From assembly GCF_964019385.1 (NCBI RefSeq), contig NC_088643.1:48179193-48243192 (forward strand): a stretch of DNA of 64,000 nucleotides, in the 5' to 3' direction. The stretch's first letter is position 1. Every line of letters begins with the position of its first letter. The notes beneath the pieces were generated by a model. The model was not told the DNA's origin. It did not search any database and saw nothing but the letters and a program-made list of their open reading frames with translations. The DNA comes from Sycon ciliatum. Its lineage: Eukaryota; Porifera; Calcarea; Leucosolenida; Sycettidae. Both the position numbers and the translations under genes were made by a program. Shown piece by piece: positions 21,364 to 29,683 of this stretch.

Positions 21364-22224
21364 TTACAAGCTGTCCCTTCGCCTGCTCCCGAGCTTTCGC
21401 TGTGGCATACTCATCCGAAGCCTTGTGACGAGTTGACGAATGGCTTTGCTCTCCTCACTCTCAGGCACCTGGACTCCTTGCTTTGTAGCCGGAGTAATAA
21501 CACGCGCTGGGAACGTGTGTTTCCCACGAGCCAGCTTGAAGCCTTGGTCATCAGGTGATGGGTGACCAGCTTTGCCTCTACTCATCGGGAACGCGGGTGT
21601 GGATGAAGATGTGGGGGCAGTCGCCTCGGTTCGAGCACTGGTGCAGGGAGTGTGAACTCCCAACGCATTGGCGTACGTCCAAGGTTGTGGTGCATCAGGG
21701 ACATGATCCTGTGCCTCCTTGTTCACACTGCCTTCTTTTTGCTGTTTTGCTGGTGTTGGTAGCGCTGCCACTTCTTGGTTTTCCTGCCCCTGCCCAAGTG
21801 GTTCTTGGGGTGGTCCAAGCTCGCTTGTTGACGTTGCAGCTCCCGGACTGGGCTTGGTGCCCTGCTGCGAGATCGCCCTGCAATCCCTCGCCACGTGGCC
21901 GGGGGTGCTACATTTCCAGCACGTGGGGGTCTGCCCTTTGTGCCAAACTCGCAGTTTGTACCGGCCTACGGTGATGGAGCTGGGGACAGCGATTGTGGGT
22001 ACCATGGTGTAGTATACAATACCTGTACTGAAGGTGCAGCCCTCAACCGTCTTTTTCTCGTTTTTCGCGGGCCCCAAGAGTGTCCCAAAACGACTCAGTG
22101 AAGACGCAATGGCCGACAGCGCCATGTCCTCCGGAACTCCAAACACATGCACCGTTTCAGCAGTGCCATCCCCTGGCAACAATTCCAAGGTCTTCCCTTG
22201 GGCCGACAGTCCGCGGGAGAGCAA
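21364..22224 (-). CDS. LINE ORF1 with CCHC zinc knuckle (5' end incomplete)
   Basis: The frame encodes a protein with VHVFGVPEDMALSAIASSL near its start, resembling the first strand and helix of an RRM-like fold, and then a CCHC knuckle, CWKCSTPGHVARDC (CX2CX4HX4C). A long Pro/Ala/Gln/Thr-rich region follows. The stated start at 22224 is a TTG codon. The open frame actually extends back to about 22338 (GVRSTDIRVIDIQGRRG) without an ATG and then meets a stop, so the copy is probably slightly 5'-truncated. By family analogy it binds element RNA. ORF2 begins 11 bases after its stop. Confidence 0.8.
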   Translation of the reverse strand: MLSRGLSAQGKTLELLPGDGTAETVHVFGVPEDMALSAIASSLSRFGTLLGPAKNEKKTVEGCTFSTGIVYYTMVPTIAVPSSITVGRYKLRVWHKGQTPTCWKCSTPGHVARDCRAISQQGTKPSPGAATSTSELGPPQEPLGQGQENQEVAALPTPAKQQKEGSVNKEAQDHVPDAPQPWTYANALGVHTPCTSARTEATAPTSSSTPAFPMSRGKAGHPSPDDQGFKLARGKHTFPARVITPATKQGVQVPESEESKAIRQLVTRLRMSMPQRKLGSRRRDSL

Positions 22225-22550
22225 CGTGTCACGGGCAGCTGTCGAGGCAAGAGTTACTTTGCACGTACCTCTCCTGCCCTGAATATCAATAACTCGGATG
22301 TCCGTGCTCCGAACCCCTGCTCCGAGAAGCAGCGGCAGCTACGTGGTTTGAAAACTCCGTATGGCGGAACCCAGATGCGCATGCAGTTTACGTAAGACTT
22401 TCCGTAGATCGACTACGTTTTTTACTAACGTTACGTTATGCGGAACCTCTCTACTATAACTGTTAGACTACATAACGGTCATTGTGATTATTCGTATGTA
22501 GCTGCTAAGCACGGAAACACCGAAAGGCGAGACTAGCAAGAGTAGCACAA

Positions 22551-22606
22551 GGTTTGTATGGTTCTGCCAAACTCGCTGCTTTTCGAGCATAATCCGCCAA
22601 GGGCTA
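22551..22606. repeat. Partial hAT-type MITE end
   Basis: aaggtttgtatggttctgcc followed by gcttttcgagcataatccgcc equals the corresponding end of the copy at 24106-24312. The rest of that copy is missing here. Confidence 0.6.
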
Positions 22607-22679
22607 CCACTGGCCAAGTAAAGCGTGGACGGCATAGGGTAGAAAAACCTATACTAGTACAATTTTGAACTCGGATGGT

Positions 22680-23378
22680 GAGCCAATATAATTATGATGA
22701 AGAAAGGAAAAGGACAAAAAGTTACGAGTTATGACAAACTGTCCACCAACGTAACCAGATCTTATACAGTCAGCGAGTGCGACAAAATGGCACAAAACTG
22801 ACAAGGAGTACTGAGACATTCGGCGACCTGACACCTAGCTCCAACATTTCTCCAAGGCGCAAACCAACAACCTTCCAACTTGGAAGGCTCAGGTTCGGAA
22901 AGGTCCAAGAGGGGAAGGAAAGCGCAACGAAGAAGAGCATGAGCTACGCGCCACGGCAACAAAGAAGGCCGAAAGTTACTGGATGATGACGAAACTAGTA
23001 AGACTATTGGACATGCCGGCCTTAATACAACTCGTCGACGCAAAGCAACAGACCACCCAACTTGGAAGGCTCAAGTTTATGTAATAATTTACTAATAGAC
23101 ATATAGAAAGGGGAAGCTAAGCGAAGACGAATTGTGACAAACCGAAACTTTCCTTCCCCTCTTGGACCTTTCCGAACCTGAGCCTTCCAAGTTGGAAGGT
23201 TGTTGGTTTGCGCCTTGGAGAAGCCTAGTGTCAGGTCGCCGAATGCCTCAGTACTCCTTGTCAGTTTTGTGCCATTTTGTCGCACTCGCTGACTGTATAA
23301 GATCTGGTTACGTTGGTGGACAGTTTGTCATAACTCGTAACATTTTGTCCTTTTCCTTTCTTCATCATTACTACTAGT
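22680..23378. repeat. Dispersed repeat family 'ccttccaagttgg', copies 2 and 3 as an inverted pair
   Basis: The left arm (22680 to about 22925, extending to 23075 on one side) is in minus orientation; the right arm (about 23150-23378) is in plus orientation. Both contain accttccaacttggaaggct-type blocks, cgcaaaccaacaac, ggcgacctgacac, caaaactgacaagg and ggacaaaa..gttacgagtt in mirror order. The stretch between them includes a 42-base block, 23107-23148, that recurs unchanged at 26177-26218. No coding function is seen. Confidence 0.8.
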
Positions 23379-23639
23379 ACATGTAGACTTGTACCAATAC
23401 TTGTCCGGAAGTGCTACTCAACCTCTCATTCTCAAATGACTTGACGACCAAACATAAACAACTGATCTCACGAGCACGGTCAACGACCTGCAGGCGTCAG
23501 TGACTCTTTAGCTAGAGTCTTTACCATGTTCACCGTCGCCATCTAGTGCCTCACCACTCCCAAGTCCCTTGTTCTGTACTGGCTGCAAGTAGCTCACTTT
23601 GTCATGCCTTGCTCATTTACATAATAGTACAGTCATGTA

Positions 23640-23826
23640 CAGTGGTCCCTCTATAATCCGGCACCATTTGTGCCACGAAAATCTGCTGGATTAGGGAGGG
23701 TGCTGGATTAAGAAATCTGATTTACTATTATAATATGTGCATGAAGAGGACATTTGGCTACTGAAAATTGTGCTGGTTTATCGAGGGTGCTGGATTATAA
23801 AGTGCCGGATTAGAGAGGTACGACTG
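23640..23826. mobile_element. Tigger/pogo-like MITE, copy 1
   Basis: The ends are cagtggtccctctataatcc and the inverse of cagtcgtacctctctaatcc, flanked by TA on both sides (23638-23639 and 23827-23828). The cagtcgtacctct...aatccggca terminus is characteristic of Tigger-type Tc1/mariner elements. The element is 187 bp and has no transposase. Copy 2 is at 34200-34389. Confidence 0.85.
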
Positions 23827-24105
23827 TACTTGGATTACTGACTATCTCAGTATCTGGATGGGGCACTTCGAATCAGTACATGTAATATTAATAAGCCAGT
23901 TCATCAAAGTCAGAGGCACGCACAGGGTTGAGGACAGGACGGTGCACGTCATACCAAGAGTAAAATACACTCCCTGACCCTGGGAGTGGGAGCTTACCAT
24001 GCAGTATTCTCGGTGAAAGAGCTCCGAAGGCTACTCAGGTTCAGCTTAGTACACCCAGCATTGAACAAAGCTATCAGGCACTCCCACAGGATATACATTG
24101 TAGAC

Positions 24106-24312
24106 TAGGCATATGCGGATAATGCCAGCAGAAAAATTGGCAGAATTCGGTACTTTTCTGGTAAGTTTCATGCATGTTTGGTATGTGGATAAAGAAATGG
24201 AGCAGAATTCGAGGAATTGCCCGCCATAAGGTTTGTATGGTTCTGCCAATTTCACTGCCAGGCTTTTTGAGCAGAATCTGCCACCTTTTCGAGCATTATC
24301 CGCCAATGCCTA
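24106..24312. mobile_element. hAT-type MITE, copy 2 (inverted relative to 14201-14396)
   Basis: The ends taggcatatgcggataatgc and the inverse of taggcattggcggataatgc lie between perfect 8-bp duplications ttgtagac (24098-24105 and 24313-24320). The internal sequence (ggtttgtatggttctgcc, gcagaattcg, gtttcatgcatg) matches the 14.2-kb copy in reverse. Confidence 0.88.
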
Positions 24313-24320
24313 TTGTAGAC

Positions 24321-25686
24321 TCCATTCACCATGTTCACGGCTGCATTGAGGGTGGATGTGCTCGTGGCCGTCCTCGGAAAACTTGGCTGGACACTAGTAT
24401 TAATAATTATTTGTATCTTACTGGACTGGTCAAAAGTTGCCTTCACAGTTAAAGGTTTGGTACGGTAGAGATTGCTGACATGATGTCGATCTGCTGCTCT
24501 CCCTCTTTGACGCCCAAATTGCATGTGTAGGGCTACGGGATGAAACCTATACCAAAAATAATATCACAGCAATAACATAATCGGAGCTCGCGCTTCCTCC
24601 CGACTGACTTGACACTTCAACTTACGCCTGTGTCTGGAGCACACGAGAAGCCCGTCGAGCCTTCCGCTCGGCAAACCTGCAAGAATGCACCACTCCCTGC
24701 TCAATACACAGTGTTTCGGGGAATTCACCCTGATCAGTTGACCTTGAGACAAGTTGAGTACTAGTAGGCTAATGAAATTTCTGCACTGAGAGCACTGCAA
24801 GCTGTGTGGACCCTGACTAGCGCCAGACGTTACTGAAGTAACGTCTTCTGCATAGCTACGGGAATAATTTAATATACATGTATGCAGTGCTCTCCGAGCC
24901 AAAACATCACTATGGATATCAACTATTACTTACAATAAGAAGCGTGAGCTCTGACGTTTGGAGTAGACACTTTCTTCACCAATTACCGCCGATGTCACAT
25001 TATCTTAGTTCCTTGACAACATCACCATCATCATTATCCGAAAGTCAGAAACCCATATCGTATTTCAGCGCATAATCCCTTTTTTTGGAAGGTCACTTGC
25101 GATAGCCACTTGACTTGATCATGACAAGCACTTTGGCATTTACCAGGAATACTGGTAGTTTCGAAGGGGAAAAACTCAGATTAGAGATCCCGCTACAACT
25201 ACAGAGTGCATGCCTATGCATCGCAGCCAGTGCTAACGGTCGGCCTCAGCCACGTCCAGGTGAGATGAGCTCTAAGATTGCAACTATCCACATATTTGTG
25301 ATGTCAAGTAGTGAACGGGACCAGTTTCCTTTTTACTGGAGTCACTCTCTTCCGTCCACTAGTGGCATTCAAGTAAAGTTGAAGGTGGTTTTTGAAGGCA
25401 CTTTTCTCCAAGGATTTCTTTACATCACAAAGGCTACTGTCCGACTCTTAGTTCCATTTTCCATGGTTTACCTGTGATTGGTCTGCACGTACACCAGCTA
25501 CAGACCGGCTAAACAACCTTGTGGCTAAGTTGTGCAGTACTCTTCAGTGTGCTGTCTCACTCTCACCTGTACGTACTGAGACAGACGAACAGAGCGAAAC
25601 GGACATACAGACGTACAGAGACGTTGTGTAACTGTTTCATAATGGCATAGAGAGACAGAGAAAAGGACAAAAGACAGAGAAAAATA

Positions 25687-25689
<3 letters not shown>
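24321..25689. other. No gene recognised
   Basis: A 120-codon plus-strand frame at 25115-25477 has no family resemblance and no supporting splice or repeat context, so I leave it unannotated. No repeats of note. Confidence 0.45.
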
Positions 25690-25768
<79 letters not shown>

Positions 25769-25770
25769 AG
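25690..25770. repeat. (AG)n microsatellite followed by a G run
   Basis: About 34 AG units are followed by about ten G. The Leu/Ser-rich minus-strand frame is a repeat artefact. Confidence 0.95.
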
Positions 25771-26331
25771 GGGGATGGACCCAGAGGGAGAAGTGTGTAT
25801 CGCATGCAGGACAAGGATTTTTACAGGAATGTTTGATAGGCTTGGAATTCCCGTATAGGGAGGAATATTTACTTGAGGTGTATTAGCATGGTTGATACAC
25901 ATTAGGTTTTCCTTTGTGTTTGTGTTCTGATTACCGCTAGCCCTTTAACCCTCCCATGTACATGTACATGCACTCAGATTCGTCTTTTTGCATGATGCGG
26001 CAAGTGTTGGATGTGGAGCACAGCGGGAATCCTGAACACCGGAATGTCGCATGCTTCAATGGCGTATCACTTCTCCCTTCCCCTGTAGATCTACACTTGG
26101 CTATTGCTCCTCTTCCTTGGAAATCTAAGTTTGAGTCTTAGTTAGCATCCAAAAACAAGCAAAACAAAAAGGTAAAAAAGGGGAAGCTAAGCGAAGACGA
26201 ATTGTGACAAACCGAAACGCCAACATCCTACTGAACTAGACTATCCTTTCTATGTTTATTACATATACATAATATAAATAGCGGAGTCCTCCGGATCGAT
26301 AGAGTGCTCAATGCGGAAGCAGAGCAGTAAC

Positions 26332-26872
26332 ACACGAGGCACAGAAAAACCACGCGTCTTGATTGTCGTAACTTAAAGTTTCATGCCATATAGCAATCTT
26401 CAGACAACTGATTACAGTGATGCACAGCTAGTATGGTATTTATATATATAGCCATCACAGCGCGTGGAATTTTCCATCTTGCACCTGTTTTGTTGGTACA
26501 TTGAAGAGTAAGTGTCTCCCCGCCTCCAACTTATTTTAAGCGCTTACCAAAGTGTGTGTGGCATCTTGCACCTGCATGATTGTGATTACAGGCAAGCCAC
26601 ATTATCATTATCATCCTTTCACACAGCCTTGCTTGCCTTCCTGCCATATCATATTTCTTTTCTCACTCACGGACCATGTGAGGTTGGCACATTTTCCATC
26701 CAGGACTTTTGCACCCACCAGACCTCAAACCTTCACAGATTCCTTCCTATGCTGCTGTATAAATACCATACTAGCTGTGCATCGCTGTAATCAGTTGTCT
26801 GAAGATTGCTATATGGCATGAAACTTTAAGTTACGACAATCAAGACGCGTGGTTTTTTCTGTGACTCGTGTA
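26332..26872. repeat. Inverted-repeat element, about 110-bp arms
   Basis: The left arm 26332 to about 26442 (acacgag.cacagaaaa.ccacgcgtc, ttgattgtcgtaacttaaag, atgccatatagcaatcttc, tagtatggtattta) is mirrored by about 26757-26872. The roughly 310-bp centre has no protein-like frame. The structure fits a non-autonomous foldback or MITE. A clear target duplication is not visible. Confidence 0.85.
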
Positions 26873-27180
26873 TACATAATACATGTACTTGAGCCTCCAA
26901 ATTGGGTGGTCTGTTGCTTTGCGTCGTCGAGTTTGTTAAGTCTTGTGGTAAGGCCGGTACGTCCAATAGTCTTACTAGTTTCGTCGTGAGAATGAAGTTG
27001 TGTCAGGTATGTCTTTACCACCATATTTTATCAACCATTAGTTTCGTCGTCATCCAGTAACTTTCAGCATTCTTTGTTGCCGTGGGGCGTAGCTCGTGCT
27101 CTTCTTCGTTGCGCTTTCCTTCCCCTCTTGGACCTTTCCGACCCTGAGCCTTCCAAGTTGGAAAGTTGTTGGTTTGCGCC

Positions 27181-27285
27181 TTGGAGACGTGTTGGAGGCT
27201 TGGTGCCAGGTCGCCTTGGAGACGTGTTGGAGGCTTGGTGCCAGGTCGCCTTGGAGACGTGTTGGAGGCTTGGTGCTACATGTTT
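27181..27285 (+). repeat. 35-bp tandem repeat, three copies
   Basis: ttggagacgtgttggaggct plus fifteen more bases starts at 27181, 27216 and 27251. The third copy departs from the consensus at its end, exactly where the retroelement target duplication begins. Confidence 0.9.
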
Positions 27286-27838
27286 TTGTGGTTTTTTTTT
27301 AGTGTTTACATGTTTTTTTCCACTACTTTGCAAATCAACCTTATCAGTCCAAAAACAACAAATAACTGCAAAGCACGAAAAAGGCCAAAAACTTAACCAA
27401 GAACATTGTGCAATAACATGTTATTTAGAAAGACAGGACAAGTGAATAATTAGTCTGAGTCCATTGTTCATGATGGTCTCCGACGGTTACGTCGGCAAGC
27501 GAGCCTCCGCCACTGCCAAAGCAGCGTGCGCTCCGCAGGAGGGTGCAAATTTCAAACTAAAATTTATACGCCTACAACCGCGAATGCACATGATACAGGA
27601 TTTCAGAAGGCTGAAGGAAATCCTGCATCTAACAAATGCCATAACATGAGAATAGTGCTCACCCCTCTTCTCAGCCAACAGATGAGCAATGCGTTTATAC
27701 AGTGCTGTTGACGCTGGACCCATTCCGCCACTGGCTGACATGACCGCCGGAACAAAGGAGGCTTGCTCAACCTGCCTCACCCGCTCCTCATAGTGCCTTC
27801 TCTTTTCTTTTTCGTGTCGCTGATACACAATAGTATGT
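27284..27838 (-). mobile_element. 5'-truncated reverse-transcriptase element, 12-bp target duplication
   Basis: The minus-strand frame 27828-27487 reads RHEKEKRRHYEERVRQVEQA, SFVPAVMSASGGMGPASTAL, YKRIAHLLAEKRG and FVRCRISFSLLKSCIMCIRG. This is the end of the same RT-associated C-terminal region as at 10170-10911. The insert is bounded by identical 12-bp copies ggtgctacatgt at 27272-27283 and 27839-27850. Its 3' side (low coordinates) is A-rich, aaaaaaaaaccacaaaaa on the minus strand. Severe 5' truncation, an A-rich 3' end and a direct duplication together are the marks of target-primed reverse transcription, so the family behaves like a non-LTR retrotransposon. Confidence 0.8.
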
Positions 27839-28025
27839 GGTGCTACATGTAGGTGTCAGGTCGCTGAATGTCTAAGTACACCTTGTCAGTTTTGTGCCAT
27901 TGTGTCGCACTCGCTGACTGTATAATTATGATCTGGTTACGTTGGAGGACAGTTAGTCATAACTCGTAACATTTTGTCCTTCTCCTTTTTTTACCATAAT
28001 TAAATTGGCTCACCGTCCAAGTGAA

Positions 28026-28806
28026 ACAAAATGGACAAAATAATTTGAATACAAACATGAACACAATGAGCAACAAACGCACCAGAGGGAAACTGAGTTA
28101 CTAAAATAAATAAATTTCACGGTTCGCGTGAGACTCGGCTGGAAGCCGATTTTTCCGCATCCGCCGTAGGAACGCCACCACCCTCTAGGATCAAAAGGCT
28201 GAGTACTAGTACCGAGTTGATCACTTGAAATATCTCTGTTGCAAATGTGCCACTATCGCACTTTGTCCTGTGATCCTATAGACTAGGCCGCAGTATAGTT
28301 TACTACTACACTACAGTGGTACATGTAACTGCCAGTTTTTTTGTCGCCGCAGATGTGCCAATGGAAGGAATATGGGCATCGTCATCGGCCTTGGTATATG
28401 TCCCTACATGCCCTGTGTTTTGTCCTTTGCCTCGTTTCTTTTTGTTCCTGAGCTTTATTCGGAGAGTGATAATATTATTATGTTCATTTTTCCATATTCT
28501 TGCCAGTGCTCCTCGTAGCTATTCTGTCATTGATAATACAATACGTGTGGGCTGATAGTATCAGCGGCTTGACTTCTGATACCGCCGGCAGAGATGTTGC
28601 TCCAGTGTCCTTCCCAAAGATAGGCAACAGCAGGAGTAGAAACCAACCATGGTCTCATAGTAGAAAAGACCAGAGGTAACTGCTGCGTGTGCAAGATGAT
28701 GGGAAGCGGCTTGTGGGAGGGAAAAGCTATGCTAAAACATTAAAGGGCCAGTGTAACAATCGTGCAAGCAGCGATCGATAAAGATCTAAGTTGTAATGGT
28801 ATGATG
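28026..28806. other. No gene recognised
   Basis: The block cacggttcgcgtgagactcg (about 28122) is nearly identical, inverted, to a block inside the TIR element at 45018-45046. Otherwise nothing stands out. Confidence 0.4.
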
Positions 28807-29292
28807 GTAAATACTCAGTCTGCTTATGATAACATCCTCTATCCATGGAAATACTCAGTCTGCTTATGATAACATCCTCTATCCATGGAGGTAAATACTC
28901 AGTCTGCTTATGATAACATCCTCTATCCATGGAAATACTCAGTCTGCTTATGATAACATCCTCTATCCATGGAAATACTCAGTCTGCTTATGATAACATC
29001 CTCTATCCATGGAAATACTCAGTCTGCTTATGATAACATCCTCTATCCATGGAAATACTCAGTCTGCTTATGATAACATCCTCTATCCATGGAAATACTC
29101 AGTCTGCTTATGATAACATCCTCTATCCATGGAAATACTCAGTCTGCTTATGATAACATCCTCTATCCATGGAAATACTCAGTCTGCTTATGATAACATC
29201 CTCTATCCATGGAAATACTCAGTCTGCTTATGATAACATCCTCTATCCATGGAAATACTCAGTCTGCTTATGATAACATCCTCTATCCATGG
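28807..29292. repeat. 40-bp minisatellite, about 12 copies
   Basis: The unit is ggaaatactcagtctgctta followed by tgataacatcctctatccat. Almost all copies are identical; the second boundary has three extra bases (ggaggtaaatactc at 28886). There are no spacers between units, which excludes a CRISPR array. Homogeneity implies recent expansion or gene conversion. Confidence 0.97.
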
Positions 29293-29333
29293 AGGTTACC
29301 TGTACATTGTAAAGTCTTGGAGTGACCTGTCGG

Positions 29334-29683
29334 TAGTGGTAAGCGGATTATGCTCGGAAAATGACCAGATTATGCTCTAGCGGATGCTCGCAGGATGCTT
29401 GAGAAAACAGCCAATTATGCGTTTATATGCTTCACCAAAAGGACCAAAAGAACAGATAATCGTCATGAAACAAGGACTCAGACCATTGTCATGATGTGGA
29501 CTGGGAGCTAAAATATTATTCCAAATCGACAAGAAGCACTACCTATGTATGGTCCTTCAATAACAGGTGTGTATAGCAGCCTCATTGGGCACCTGCCCTT
29601 GTTTTCGAATGCCATTTTATGCTCCTTCTCAAATAGGACCTGATTATGCCAAAAATTATGCCGGCATAATCCGCTTACCCCTA
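29334..29683. mobile_element. hAT-type MITE, GCGGATTATGC subfamily
   Basis: The ends are tagtggtaagcggattatgc and the inverse of taggggtaagcggattatgc. The flanking 8-mers are cctgtcgg and tctgtcga (six of eight identical). The element is 350 bp with no coding capacity, and begins about 40 bases beyond the minisatellite. The internal sequence differs from the 14.2-kb and 24.1-kb copies, but the termini are related. Confidence 0.75.

Larger units (their letters stand above)
18026..22342 (-). mobile_element. APE-type LINE with intact ORF2, (ACCA)n tail
   Basis: On the minus strand the element runs from about 22342 (the ORF1 5' part is missing an ATG) through ORF1, ORF2 and a 400-base 3' UTR to a gaaataaaaaccaaccaacc tail at 18026-18055. 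The 3' UTR contains a (TAA)10 microsatellite at 18170-18198. Fragments 12943-13713 share its C-terminal protein and 3'-end style. It sits inside a TIR element. No clear target duplication was seen. It is CR1/L2-like by its reverse transcriptase and simple-repeat tail. Confidence 0.85.
17785..22453. mobile_element. TIR DNA element (about 350 bp) split by a full LINE
   Basis: Both ends carry the perfect inverted 15-mer tagagaggttccgca (17785 rightward; 22439-22453 inverted). A looser inverted match continues into tacgtaa.gtt and tacggaaagt. The left part runs to about 18025 and the right part begins about 22343; between them lies the minus-strand LINE. Joined, the two parts would make a short non-autonomous element with hAT-like ends. 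The eight bases on either side do not match, so the superfamily is uncertain. Confidence 0.7.
26885..28025 (+). repeat. Dispersed repeat family 'ccttccaagttgg', copy 4, split by a retroelement
   Basis: The left part, 26885-27283, starts gagcctccaaattgggtggt and carries tttcgtcgtcatccagtaac, ttgcgctttccttcccctct and gagccttccaagttggaaag. The right part, 27839-28025, carries tgtcaggtcgctgaatgtct, ttgtcagttttgtgcc, gactgtata and ggctcaccgtccaagt. Between them lies the retroelement insertion 27284-27838. This is the most complete copy of the family. Its left half also contains a 35-bp unit in three tandem copies. Confidence 0.75.

Noticed and set aside
25115-25477. 120-codon plus-strand frame
   Set aside because: No recognisable family, no splice context and no composition difference; chance frames of this size are expected.
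28807-29292. Possible CRISPR-like array
   Set aside because: The 40-bp units are directly adjacent with no unique spacers, and the window is eukaryotic; it is a minisatellite.
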